NCBI GenBank assembly: GCA_018340805.1
Contig: JACMZG010001863.1
Coordinates: forward strand, 56,669,080-56,733,079
Direction of reading: 5' to 3'
Source of the DNA: Microvelia longipes
Taxonomy: Eukaryota; Arthropoda; Insecta; Hemiptera; Veliidae
Length of the DNA: 64,000 nt
Below the pieces are notes generated by a model, which did no database searches, was not told the DNA's origin, and saw only the letters and a list, made by a program, of their open reading frames with translations. The position numbers and the translations under genes were made by a program. Below, piece by piece: positions 1 to 10,546 of this stretch; the first letter of the stretch is position 1; each line of letters opens with the position of its first letter.

Positions 1-4
1 ATTT

Positions 5-60
5 TACCAAGTTTAAACTCTCTAGAAAAAACACACTGGTAGGCTTTGATTGATAGATAC
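5..60 (+). repeat. D1 dispersed element, short fragment
   Basis: The block beginning ACCAAGTTTAAACTCTCTAG and ending near CACACTGG resembles the middle of the D1 element (compare 3925-3960 and 32786-32815). The rest of D1 is not recognisable here. From 60 to 346 I see only AT-rich sequence. Confidence 0.35.
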
Positions 61-346
61 CAGTAGTTATGCCAACCAGGCGTTTTACTTTGTCTAAATG
101 AAGTTGCTTGTTTTTAAACTTAAAATTTATAAAGCGCTTTTATACAGAATAATGTGCTAAGAAAATTAAAATTTTTTTCAAAGTGGTTTTAAGAGATTCA
201 AGGTCCATAGTTATAAAATTCAACGGAAGAGCATTATAGAGTTTGATGTCGACTATGAAGGGTTTTTTTTAAGTTTTCTCCATTCTTCTAAAAAGAGTAG
301 CAAAATTCTTTGCATTTCTAGTAGTGTAATAATAAATGTCAGAGTT

Positions 347-458
347 TCAATAAAATGTAATATAAAATGAAATGTTCAGTAACAGTTAAAAATTTTCGTT
401 CTTTACAAATAGGTTTGATTTAAGCTTAAGATTATTTAAGATCTTAAGCTAAAGATCT
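347..458 (+). repeat. 5' extension shared by two SINE copies
   Basis: This block directly precedes the SINE head and recurs at 19847-19958 with only a few substitutions. It contains the near-palindrome formed by CTTAAG and ATCTTAAG around 421-450. The SINE at 56733 lacks it. At the second location the target-site duplication encloses this block together with the SINE, so the block seems to have moved with it. Confidence 0.6.
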
Positions 459-674
459 ACATCCGTGGCCGTGATCGTAAAGGCACTCGATTTCGACCCC
501 GGAGGTCCGGGGTTCGCAGCCCGGGCTGTGCTCTAAGATTTTATGAATAGTATTTGTATTAAAATGATTTCGCTAACTTTAATTAATTCTTAGAGTGTAG
601 TAGATGTAACCCACCTGAGGTGGTTCCCGCAGGGTGAATACCCTGATGGGCCGAAAGGCCCTAGGCGGGCATTT
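459..674 (+). mobile_element. tRNA-derived SINE, subfamily 1
   Basis: A non-autonomous retroposon that would be transcribed by RNA polymerase III and moved by a LINE. The head reads like a class II (Ser/Leu-type) tRNA. An A-box-like stretch starts with TGGCC near 466, followed by a long variable-arm region and a B box (GGTTCGCAGCC) at 511-521. The body has three successive small hairpins (CCACC/GGTGG; AGGGT/ACCCT; GGGCC/GGCCC with a GAAA loop) and ends in GGGCATT followed by a TTTA-rich tail. Other copies lie at 19959-20164 and 56733-56955. Subfamily 2 lies at 23095 and 44975. I found no clear target-site duplication for this copy. Confidence 0.85.
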
Positions 675-683
675 ATTTATTTA

Positions 684-878
684 TTATTTAAGCGAATAAT
701 TCTTAGTAATTATTCGGAGAGCACGATTTTGTAAAATAAGAACTTGACCCAGATGGGCTGAGGTGCCCCAAGCTTCGATGCAGTAAGTTAGTTTTGAGTA
801 TATACAGCCATGATAAAGCTGAATTCTAGCTACAACGATGCAGACACACACAAAAATACAGACACTAGACACTGTCAT
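684..878 (-). pseudogene. non-LTR retrotransposon (LINE) reverse transcriptase fragment
   Basis: The minus-strand frame of 64 codons contains YSKLTYCIEAWG followed by LQNRALRII. This is the conserved segment at the C-terminal end of the RT domain in jockey/CR1-like LINEs, where the usual form is a hydrophobic 'Y.xLxYCIxxWG' block and then 'LQKRALRII'. Only about 35 residues are recognisable. The upstream minus-strand sequence (to about 1223) is broken by stops, so this is a truncated, dead copy. The plus-strand SINE lies immediately beyond its 3' end. The family call rests on motif recognition alone. Confidence 0.65.
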
Positions 879-899
879 CTCTATGTACTTCTACATTTA

Positions 900-1879
900 T
901 AACTTGAAGCAACGCATCCTACTTTATACAAACGAAACTTGCTGACAAAGCGATTTCTATCAGTAAATATTCTCAAGACCAGGTAGCTGGCAAGAGAAAC
1001 CAGATATTCATAGATCCAATATGAATCCAGTTATATCCCAGCATCTAACTGAGTCCCGCATACCTCCGTCTACTTTAGATTCAGTCAGTTTCACTGACAG
1101 TAACCTATTCCCATCCAGGCAGAACTTTAAAGACAACTGTATATCTTGAAACAAGGACATCTCAAAAGTTGTTTGGAGCTGAGCAGAACATAAACGGGCT
1201 CTATCGTAAAGGATTGAAGTCACTCCACCATTAAGTTTGTTTATAAACGAAATAAGCGTTGTACTAACAAGAGATCATCATTACAGCCTGCCACACAAAC
1301 AAATAACAAAACAAAACTGAACGATAGAAAATAAATAAAATAATTATGAGACTTACATAGATTGCATTGCAATACCATAGAATACGTTTCATACATAAAT
1401 TACATTACAATACATAACGTCACATTTAAAGACACTTAAAGCGCTGATAGGGAAACAAAGAGACAAAATCAGTTGGTTCAAAAAATCAATACAAAACAAA
1501 TCTATAACAAGAATATAAAATGTAATAATAAGAGCGAAGTAAGAAGGTCAAGGGTGGTCCCCTCAAAATAAAAACCCATGGACCTAAATATTCCATGAAC
1601 AGTCTGCAAAAAGTAAAATAGATAAAAGAAAGTATAAGAAGGAAATTTAAAGAGAAAAATCCTCTCCGTGTTGATAATATGTCACTATATGTTACGCTTA
1701 GAGCATGTTGTGTAGCCAACTCCAACATAACACTTTCTAACATAATTATGTCCTTATAAGAAGAAAACATGGCTCCCCACAGATTTATAACTAAAAGACA
1801 ATCTCATTAGATAGTTTTAGCGAATTCTTATTAGAAAATATAGCTTATGAATTTGTTTAGACGACAGAAGTAGTGGATA
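900..1879. other. unassigned AT-rich sequence
   Basis: No gene or repeat recognised. Two minus-strand frames (1008-1223 and 1486-1770) stay open for 71 and 94 codons but show no family motif. The second is a low-complexity hydrophobic translation of AT-rich DNA. Confidence 0.5.
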
Positions 1880-1888
1880 ATTATATAT

Positions 1889-1955
<67 letters not shown>
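1880..1955. repeat. (TA)n microsatellite
   Basis: Alternating TA interrupted by TAATATA junctions that flip the phase. Confidence 0.95.
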
Positions 1956-1956
<1 letters not shown>

Positions 1957-2759
1957 AGAAGTGGATGTATGTAAACAAATATATGTAGCTCGGAAACTTC
2001 ATTTATAACTAGACCGATGAAGTCGAATGTCGAAAATTCTCCATACCACCATTATTTTCACCATTTGTAAGTTATTATTTTGAATGTTTTCCCAATAAAA
2101 ACACATGCGAGTGAAAAAAGAGCCAAGTCTAACGTAAAAAGTTGTGAGATCATTGAATAAGCCAAGTCGTAGTTTCCCAATAATGCTTGTAAATATATGA
2201 GGTTTAGGCGGTTTCACTTTGTGACCTGGCCATTACGCAGCTTAAGGTTGTGTGGTACTTAACATCTAGCATAGAGAGTTGACACACTATAATGGGTCAG
2301 GTCATTCCATATCAAATCAACACAGATAAGAACACGTGATATCCCCAATTGTAATGTAATTGGGCTGACAGGTAGGCACCATAAAAGGAAGGAAAAATTC
2401 AGATTTTTGGCTCATTTGGCGCAGCCATATTGCCGCAGTAGGGTCTTAAATTTTCCAAAAAAAAGTGATTTTTCAAAATTTCTTTGGCTACAAAAATGGC
2501 TGTATCTAAAATTCTGCAAAGGTTATGATTTTATTTTGGTGGCGTTTGAAAGCTTAAACTTGGCTCTTTCAAAGAGATTCTACATACTTTTGGATAATTA
2601 GTTTTATTATGAGCAAATATAAAATACAAATGCTAATATCTCAATAAGCCAATTTTTAAACATTTTAAAAAGAGCTTAAACTATTAGTAAAATGTCCGCA
2701 AGATTCATAAACTTCGTAAAAAAAGTTAAGGTATATCACATTTATTTATAAAAAAGTGC
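1956..2759. other. unassigned sequence
   Basis: No recognised gene. A plus-strand frame at 2407-2601 is open for 64 codons without a known motif. Confidence 0.45.
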
Positions 2760-4130
2760 CTTTTTTACACTTTGACATACCTTGACAATTAATCTCAACG
2801 GTCACCAATACATTCACTGACCTCGCTCGATCCTCCTAAACTTTTATGATGTAACAAAAACCGCAGATATACTTGCTGTATTAAAACGAAACTTAGTACA
2901 CATATTTGTTACGTAAAGAGATACACTTGTACTAAATTTCAAATCTATTGCATTATTTTCTAATTTTTTAAAAAACGTACACAAGTCATTAGATAAAAAT
3001 TGAACTAATGCCGATAACGAGTTGAAACTCGGCACGCATGTTGGTTTTATACATGACTACATGCGTGCCAAATCTCAAACAAATCGACAAATTTTCGACG
3101 AGACCTAAAGATCGATTTTATTACGAAGCCTCAAATAAATCGACAAATTTTTGACGAGACCTACAGATCGATTTTATTACGAAGTCTCAAACAAATCGAC
3201 AAATTTTTGACGAGACCTAAAGATCGATTTTTTACGAAGTTCAAACGACAAATTTTTGACGAGAACCTAAAGATCGATTGAAGTTTCAAACAAACGACAA
3301 ATTTTTGACGAGACCTAAAGATCGATTTTATTACGAAGTCTCAAACAAATCGACAAATTTTTGACGAGACCTAAAGATCGATTTTATTACGAAGTCTCAA
3401 ACAAACGACAAATTTTTGTCGAGACCTAAAGATCGATTTTATTACGTCTCAAACAAATCGACAAATTTTTGACGAACCTAAAGATCGATTTTATTACGAA
3501 GTCTGAAACAAATCGACAAATTTTTGACGAGACCTAAAGATCGATTTTATTACGAAGTCTCAAACAAATCGACAAATTTTTGACGAGACCTAAAGATCGA
3601 TTTTTATTACGAAGTCTCAACAAATCGACAAATTTTTGACGAACCTACAGATCGATTTTTACGAAGTCTCAAACAAATCGACAAATTTTGACGAGACCTA
3701 AAGATCGATTTTATTACGAAGTCTGAAACAAATCGACAAATTTTGACGAGACCTAAGATCGATTTTATTACGAAGTCTAAACAAATCGACAAATTTTTTC
3801 GGACTCTACAAATAGACCTAAAGATCGATTTTATTACGAAGTCTGAAAGACAATTTTTGTCTAAAGATCGATTAAAAAACAAATCGACAAATTTTTGACG
3901 AGACCTTAAGATCGATTTTATTACGAAGTTTCAACTCTTTAGCATAAATACACTGGGAGCTACGATGATAAAACACACATCCATACAGACAGACAACTTA
4001 GTGAAAACCACTCAGGAGGTCTTAAAAACACCTAAAACGGATAATTCCGTTAACATCCCGGTTTCAATTTTTTTTCAAACACAATACGTTTCCTATATAC
4101 CTACGGTATAAATAAGAAAAAGTAAAAACC
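2760..4130 (+). repeat. D1 dispersed element, copy with internal array
   Basis: A non-coding interspersed repeat, here missing its head. Recognisable blocks in order: the CACTGACCTCGCTCGAT region (about 2812), a stretch with TTAGTACACATATTTGTTACG, the block ending in TACATGCGTGCCAAAT (to about 3072), an expanded tandem array (3073-3930), the TTTAGCATAAATACACTGGG block, then the tail with AAAACCACTCAGGAGGTC, CCCGGTTTC and CCTATATACCTACGGTATAA. The same order is seen at 24080-25155 and, reversed, at 49150-49965. No terminal inverted repeat or coding capacity was seen, so the class is unknown. Confidence 0.75.
3073..3930. repeat. 56-bp tandem array inside D1
   Basis: About 15 copies of a roughly 56-bp unit built around AATCGACAAATTTTTGACG, GAGACCTAAAGATCGATTTT and ATTACGAAGTCTCAAAC. 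Copies differ mostly by small deletions. The unit derives from the segment of D1 just after the GTGCCAAAT block, because the flanks continue normal D1 sequence on both sides. Confidence 0.9.
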
Positions 4131-4142
4131 GACTAGTAGGTA

Positions 4143-5060
<918 letters not shown>

Positions 5061-5120
5061 AAGCCAACAATAGATCCAGGCCAACAATAGATCCAGGCCA
5101 GCAATAGATCCAGGCTAGTA
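5061..5120. repeat. 17-bp direct repeat, three copies
   Basis: Three near-identical copies of GCCAACAATAGATCCAG in a row. Confidence 0.9.
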
Positions 5121-5149
5121 GATATTGGCAAATAGATAAACACGATTAC

Positions 5150-6452
5150 TCCAATTGTAAAAAAACATTCAATGTAACTTTTATGAAGTAATAAACTATA
5201 AATTCAGCTTTAGAGCATTAGAGAAGTAAATAAACATTCAATGTGTCTTTCATGAAGGATTAAACTATAAATTCAGCTTTAGAGCATTAGAGAAGTAAAT
5301 AAACATTCAATGTAACTTTCATGAAGGATTAAACTATAAATTCAGCTTTAGAGCATTAGAGAAGTAAATAAACATTCAATGTGTCTTTCATGAAGGATTA
5401 AACTATAAATTCAGCTTTAGAGCATTAGAGAAGTAAATAAACATTCAATGTGTCTTTCATGAAGGATTAAACTATAAATTCAGCTTTAGAGCATTAGAGA
5501 AGTAAATAAACATTCAATGTGTCTTCATGAAGGATTAAACTATAAATTCAGCTTTAGAGCATTAGAGAAGTAAATAAACATTCAATGTCTTTCATGAAGG
5601 ATTAAACTATAAATTCAGCTTTAGAGCATTAGAGAAGTAAATAAACATTCAATGTGTCTTTCATGAAGGATTAAACTATAAATTCAGCTTTAGAGCATTA
5701 GAGAAGTAAATAAACATTCAATGTGTCTTTCATGAAGGATTAAACTATAAATTCAGCTTTAGAGCATTAGAGAAGTAAATAAACATTCAATGTGTCTTTC
5801 ATGAAGGATTAAACTATAAAATTCAGCTTTAGAGCATTAGAGAAGTAAATAAAACATTCAATGTGTCTTTCATGAAGATTAAACTATAAATTCAGCTTTA
5901 GAGCATTAGAGAAGTAAATAAACATTCAATGTGTCTTTCATGAAGGATTAAACTATAATTCAGCTTTAGAGCATTAGAGAAGTAAATAAACATTCAATGT
6001 GTCTTTCATGAAGGATTAAACTATAAATTCAGCTTAGAGCATTAGAGAAGTAAATAAACATTCAATGTGTCTTTCATGAAGGATAAACTATAAATTCAGC
6101 TTTAGAGCATTAGAGAAGTAAATAAACATTCAATGTGTCTTTCATGAAGGATTAAACTATAAATTCAGCTTTAGAGCTTAGAGTAGACTATAAATTCAGC
6201 TTTAGAGCATTAGAGAAGTAAATAAACATTCAATGTGTCTTATGAAAGGATTAAACTATAAATTCAGCTTTAGAGCATTAGAGAAGTAAATAAACTTCAA
6301 TGTGTCTTTCATGAAGGATTAAACTATAATTCAGCTTTAGAGCATTAGAGAAGTAAATAAACATTCAATGTAACGATTAGAGTAGTAACTTTCATGAAGG
6401 ATTAAACTATAAATTCAGCTTTAGGCATTAGAGAAGTAAATAAACATTCAAT
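5150..6452. repeat. 69-bp tandem array
   Basis: About 19 copies of a 69-bp unit containing ATAAACATTCAATGTGTC, TTTCATGAAGGATTAAAC and TTCAGCTTTAGAGCATTAG. Most copies are identical except for one-base indels; the first and last units carry GTAAC instead of GTGTC. The array is cut by the MITE at 6453-6919 and one partial unit resumes at 6923-6950. Every frame has stops, so it is non-coding. Confidence 0.95.
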
Positions 6453-6919
6453 TAGTACGTTCACACACACTTTAGATCCGCGGATCGTATAGAGTACGAT
6501 ATCTCAATACGGTAATATTAGCTGTATGAACCATGCGATTCCCGACCATGCGCTGTCTTTTTGTGTGTGTACCTTAAGAGACGATCGTATTTAACGGATA
6601 ACCTTCTCATCGAACTTTTATTTTACTTTATTTCACTTCTATATAACTGTTTCTGATAAAATAACTTTTGGAATATTATTTTTCTTAGTGTAACTTTATT
6701 ATTATGCAAAGAAATCACAATTTAATTAAATATATTTTTTGTTTTAAACTTTCTTATAACCAAAAATGAACCTTCACTATACAAAACGCCATGTTTTGGC
6801 GGGATCAGTTATCACTCGATCGACTAAACAAATACGCTGCAAGAACCGTGAAGTTAGTTGACCGCATTGTATACGTATTCTATACGATCAGCGGATCTAG
6901 AGTGTGTGAGAACGTACTA
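6453..6919. mobile_element. MITE-like DNA transposon inside the 69-bp array
   Basis: A 467-bp element with imperfect terminal inverted repeats of about 45 bp. The left end begins TAGTACGTTCACACACAC and the right end reads as the reverse complement of TAGTACGTTCTCACACAC. The ends continue with near-matching GATCCGC and ATCGTATAGA blocks. It interrupts the array and is flanked by a 3-bp direct repeat AAT (6450-6452 and 6920-6922). Removing it restores an array unit (ATTCAATGTATCTTTCATG). A 3-bp duplication fits PIF/Harbinger or CACTA-like transposition. No transposase frame is present. Confidence 0.85.
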
Positions 6920-6950
6920 AATGTATCTTTCATGAAGGATTAAACTGTGC

Positions 6951-7639
6951 GGATTTCCGAAGATTCCGAACATTCAAAACGCTTCGATGTACCTTAATGA
7001 AACTTAGGACAAAAATCAACCTTATAAATGTTTAGAACCAAATGTTTATAAAAAAGTGTATAACGTCATAAACCTACAATAATGACACAACAAAAATTGT
7101 AAGAAATAGCAAATCCTTGATAAGTCCGAAAAAACACACCGGTCAACACACATACATCGGTCTGAAATATAAAACACACGGACTGCATTGAAACTTGAAC
7201 ACATACACTTAATAAGGTTAACTTTTTTTTATCAGCATTAGATCTTAAAATTTAACACATGTATAACTTAATGTAGACAAACCACATGTGTGGTTGAATA
7301 TTCTTTATTCTATAATGAATATTAGATTCTTTATTGAAATAAATATTGTAACATTAGTAATTAATAATACTATGAATATTTTTTTTAAATTTTATTAGTA
7401 ATTAAACATTAAATATGAACGAATTTCAAGAGGCAAATTTCACCAAAATATACCCAAAGAAAAAATAATTTCTTTAAAAAAAGAATTTGGTGTAGCTGTT
7501 TGATTTTATTGATTTTTCTGTCTATATTTTTAATATTAAATTATAATTGGACCCTGCAGGGTAGAATGGCAGAGAATTCGGTGAAAATAATAATTTTCAG
7601 TTTCCTCTCTAAGCAAAATGAAAAGGAAAAAAAATCCGG
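6951..7639. other. unassigned AT-rich sequence
   Basis: No gene, long repeat or RNA recognised. A plus-strand frame opening at 7500 runs into the D1 copy that follows and is not a gene. Confidence 0.5.
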
Positions 7640-8105
7640 TACTGGGTTCCTCGGAAATTTTCCTCGCCATATCGGATTCACAACGTTTTTCCCAACGATT
7701 CGGACTCGTTTTGCTCGTCCTCAGAATATGAGAATCACTTATTTATATTCCAGTACGTCTTCGGACTCAGACAGTAATAACATCCATTTTATTTTCAAGG
7801 TCACCTATCCAAGTACTGACCTCGTTTGACGCTAATTAACACTTATGATAAAACAAAAACCCGTGGAACGAATTCAAGCCATTCGATAAAAAATTGAAAT
7901 GGAGCTGATTATGAGTTGAAAATCATACTTTCGTTCATAATAATTTTAATCATAATCATAAATTTTTATTTGCAGAGTCATTATTGCCGGTAAATAAAAT
8001 TATTATTTTACGGACATGAAAGCTAAACATGTAGATGACATTTGTACCAAGTTTAACTCTTGAGCATAAAGATACCGGTACGAGCAGATACATAGACGTG
8101 CAGGT
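7640..8105 (+). repeat. D1 dispersed element, 5' two thirds
   Basis: Starts with the D1 head (CCGGTACTGGGTTCCTCGG), then the TTGCTCGTCCTCAGAATAT block, the ACTTATGATAAAACAAAAACC block and the TACCAAGTTTAACTCTTGAG block. The tail is missing. The open frame at 7500-7829 is produced by this repeat. Confidence 0.7.
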
Positions 8106-8141
8106 ACTTAATGGGACCGCTGTACTTGCTTATTGTATAGA

Positions 8142-8563
8142 CCAAGAGCCCAGGGGTGTTTTGTTAATAAAAAGTGTAATGGCTGGAACCGGTCTCAATT
8201 TTTCGTAAATATCTTCCTGAACAAGAATCTGCAATTCTGCAGACTCGTATCGGATGGGTGTCCCAGGCAGAACGTACTTTACATGTCAAATTTACCACCG
8301 AAGTTAATAAAAAGTGTAATGGCTGGAAACGGGTTTAATTTTTCGTAAATACCTTCCTGAACAAGGATCTGCAATTCTGCCGACTCGTGTCGGATGGGTG
8401 TCCCAGGCAGAACCTTTGACCCCTAAAGTGTGTTCTGCCTGGGATACCCATACGATACGAGTTGGCAGAATTGCAGATCCTTGTTCAGGAAGGTATTTAC
8501 AAAAAATTGAGACCGATCCCAGCTATTACATTCTTTATTAACAAAACACACCTGGGCTCTTGG
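8142..8563. mobile_element. fold-back element with duplicated left arm
   Basis: The ends are inverted: CCAAGAGCCCAGGGGTGTTT at 8142 and the reverse complement of CCAAGAGCCCAGGTGTGTTT ending at 8563. Inside, a block of about 140 bp (TTAATAAAAAGTGTAATGGC to the CCCAGGCAGAAC region) occurs twice in direct orientation on the left (about 8166-8307 and 8308-8413) and once inverted on the right (8438-8545). The transcript would fold into one long hairpin. The open frame at 8133-8348 is incidental. No transposase and no clear target-site duplication were seen. Confidence 0.8.
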
Positions 8564-9068
8564 ACTAGTATACCTGTCGTGCATTTCCTCATATACTTAG
8601 ATTTTCTTTAGGTCATCCACATAGATTTATATACATGTATATATAAACGAGTAATATAATATTTATACGCTATTTAGGATTGTCCGAGTCCGATTAAGCT
8701 AAAACCAGCCTCAATTTATTCAGTATACCAAAAAACTTGAACAATAACACATTGCTTAATCATCTTTTAATTTTTCTTCGACATGGTTTACAGGTCAAAA
8801 TTAATGTCAGCTATCTCACATACGCTGAAGTTGTGATAAACATCTAAAAAAGTCAAACAAATTGATCACTTAAAATTTAAATTTATAAATTTTGATGACG
8901 TCATGAGGTCGGGTAAATGACTTCACAAATTTTACACAGCAACAGGGCTTGGGAAAAGTCCACAACATCGTTTAGATTGATTTCTTTAACATGTGTATAA
9001 GAGAAAATATGTCCTTCTTATGTCTTTCTGATATATATGAATGAAATGAAGTCAACACTAAAACGTAA
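8564..9068. other. unassigned sequence
   Basis: No feature recognised between two fold-back elements. Confidence 0.5.
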
Positions 9069-9306
9069 ATAATAAAAGAAAGGAAGTCTCTCCACAAAAC
9101 AAAACTTTATTGGCAAAGCGCTTTTAACCTAACTAGAGGCCATCATCAGAGTCTGACTCTAATACCTAATAAGAAAACATAGACTCACTTCTCTACATCT
9201 TTAACATCTCAACGGTTTTGCACTGATGATGGCCTCTAGTTAGGTTGAAAGCGCTTTGCCAATAAAGTTTTGTTTTGTGGAGATACTTCTTTTTTTTATT
9301 ATTTAT
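9069..9306. mobile_element. fold-back element, hammerhead family B
   Basis: Two inverted arms of about 80 bp (9069-9149 and 9223-9306) share, as reverse complements, AGTCTCTCCACAAAACAAAA, CTTTATTGGCAAAGCGCTTT and CTAACTAGAGGCCATCATCAG. The 73-bp spacer between them is unrelated. Each arm carries a hammerhead-like core. The right arm is intact; in the left arm (minus strand) the first G of GAAA is an A. A diverged relative lies at 36120-36420. Confidence 0.8.
9218..9262 (+). ncRNA. predicted type I hammerhead ribozyme, family B
   Basis: Core pieces in order: CTGATGA at 9223-9229; a stem II in which GGCCT pairs with AGGTT (with two G-U pairs) around a 6-nt loop; GAAA at 9247-9250; a self-complementary stem III AGCGCT at 9250-9255; and the predicted cleavage base T at 9256. 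Stem I can start with GCA (9220-9222) pairing with TGC (9257-9259). Such short stem III forms usually work as dimers. This is a prediction from the core consensus and has not been modelled. Confidence 0.6.
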
Positions 9307-9780
9307 GATGGACTCCATTCACGCTCATTCTACTAGTACTAAAACGTAGTTATATTATTCAACTGACCTTAACCTCTACAGTATAATCTGTGTGTATTTC
9401 CTGCCTTCAATGTGTATAAATACTGAGTTAGGATTACTCTACAACAATGCCAGAGAATAATTAAAGTCAATATTAACCATGAATCCACTTACTACCAATT
9501 AAAGAAAAGTAACGAATCGAGAAGAACATAATTGGTCCGTAATGAAATACTTAGCTCCAAAGAAAGACTTAATTAAATTTGACAGCATGAGGAAAATAAA
9601 AAGTTTTGAATACGTGCGATAGGGATTTAATCCATTTCTACTGCGCTAGAGAAATTTAGCACATTGAAAATAGATAATAAAGGAAAATATTGATTATTAA
9701 TGAACGTGATTGGAGCATAATGCGATACATTTTTAGCAGTATATTTAATAGAAATATTTAAATTCAAGTGGCGTGGAAAA
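9307..9780. other. unassigned sequence
   Basis: No gene recognised in this AT-rich stretch. Confidence 0.5.
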
Positions 9781-9783
9781 GTA

Positions 9784-10170
9784 ATGAATTTGGAAGATTG
9801 CGATTGGTTTATTATACAAAATGGATCAGAGGAAATTCACGAAGATTGTGATTGGTTTATTATACAAAATGGATCAGAGGAAATTCACGAAGATTGTGAT
9901 TGGTTTATTATACAAAATGGATCAGAGGAAATTCACGAAGATTTGCCTTCCAGTGGAAACAGTATCAGTAAAAATGAGGATTCCGACATTTCGCTTCCAC
10001 TGTGCGAGCCACTGAGGATGCCTTCTACAGTGAAAGCGAAACGTCCAACTCATTTCTTCATTGACGCGGTCAATATAGGAAATTTTATCAGCTTTAAAAA
10101 ATGTCCTCTTCATGTTTTACACACGACCCACAGGGAACCACTTATTTCAAGAAAACATAAATTTGTGTGA
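9784..10170 (+). CDS. open frame of 128 codons with three 16-residue repeats, doubtful
   Basis: The ATG at 9784 opens a frame whose N-terminal part is three in-frame copies of EDCDWFIIQNGSEEIH, made by a 48-bp tandem repeat (9787-9939). An acidic, serine-rich stretch follows (PSSGNSISKNEDSD). From about codon 65 the frame runs through the family C fold-back element at 9970-10090, whose sequence is explained as non-coding. The first part could be a transposase N-terminus or an exon fragment: the repeat length is a multiple of three and the acidic stretch resembles those that open some transposases. I recognise no domain, so it may equally be an accident of the repeat. Confidence 0.25.
   Translation: MNLEDCDWFIIQNGSEEIHEDCDWFIIQNGSEEIHEDCDWFIIQNGSEEIHEDLPSSGNSISKNEDSDISLPLCEPLRMPSTVKAKRPTHFFIDAVNIGNFISFKKCPLHVLHTTHREPLISRKHKFV
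9787..9939. repeat. 48-bp tandem repeat, three copies
   Basis: Three almost perfect copies of a 48-bp unit containing GATTGGTTTATTATACAAAA and TGGATCAGAGGAAATTCACG. The period is a multiple of three, so one frame stays open. Confidence 0.95.
9970..10090. mobile_element. fold-back element, hammerhead family C (short copy)
   Basis: Left arm: GACATTTCGCTTCCACTGTG (9985-10004). Right arm: its diverged inverse (ACAGTGAAAGCGAAACGTCC, 10027-10046), followed by TTCTTCATTGACGCGGTCAA, which also occurs in the related copy at 60150-60330. The two arms almost touch. The left (minus-strand) arm has lost the CTGANGA box. Confidence 0.6.
10006..10052 (+). ncRNA. predicted hammerhead ribozyme core, family C
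   Basis: CTGAGGA at 10012-10018; stem II GCCTTC with GAAAGC (one C-A mismatch); GAAA at 10038-10041; stem III ACGT at 10041-10044; cleavage base C at 10045. Stem I is not obvious because GAGCCA and CAACTC do not pair, so this copy may be inactive. Stem II differs from the copy at 60197 by a paired C-G to U-A change. Confidence 0.45.
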
Positions 10171-10179
10171 TTTTCTTAA

Positions 10180-10298
10180 CTTTTGAGCATGCGCAATCAT
10201 ATGATGGGCTCCACTCTGGATAGGCAGACTATGTTTTTCCTTCATAATTTAAAGTATATTTTCAGAAAAAATTGGTTTGAAGTAGTACAAAAGTCACA
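10180..10298. repeat. dispersed repeat E, copy 1
   Basis: The stretch TTTTGAGCATGCGCAATCAT to about AGTAGTACAAA is a diverged match to 56453-56571, sharing GCTCCACTC or CCTCCACTC, GACTATGTTTTT-like and GTTTGAA blocks. Class unknown. Confidence 0.55.
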
Positions 10299-10504
10299 TT
10301 TTTTCAGTTTTTCACTCTGATTACATGGGTAGTCAGGTGTGAACTATAAATAAATAATGGTCACAGACTGTACTGACTTTGACAATTACAATAATATACG
10401 AAGAAAAAATTAAATATTTACTAATTTAAAAAGTTTGTATTAACCGCAAGTTGAAGAAGCAATCGAAGAATCAGCTACCGTCGATACTTGCTGTTGGATA
10501 TGAA

Positions 10505-10546
10505 TATCCCTGGACCGGTTTCGGCATAACCCCATCATCAGCAGGC
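10505..10546 (-). ncRNA. predicted type I hammerhead ribozyme, family A left arm
   Basis: On the minus strand: CCTG (stem I), CTGATGA (complement of 10535-10541), a stem II hairpin built on GGG and CC-type pairs, GAAA, the palindromic stem III ACCGGT, cleavage base C (complement of 10513), then CAGG, which pairs perfectly with the CCTG of stem I. All conserved core bases (CUGAUGA, GAAA, UC) are present. The 3-bp stem III has no loop, as in dimer-type mini-hammerheads of retroelements. Confidence 0.65.

Noticed and set aside
5150..6452. Possible CRISPR array
   Set aside because: The 69-bp units abut without unique spacers and the genome is eukaryotic. The other tandem arrays fail for the same reason.
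7500..7829. 109-codon open frame as a gene
   Set aside because: It mostly overlaps the D1 repeat and matches no protein pattern.
8133..8348. 71-codon open frame as a gene
   Set aside because: It lies inside a fold-back element and its second half repeats the first at DNA level in another frame.
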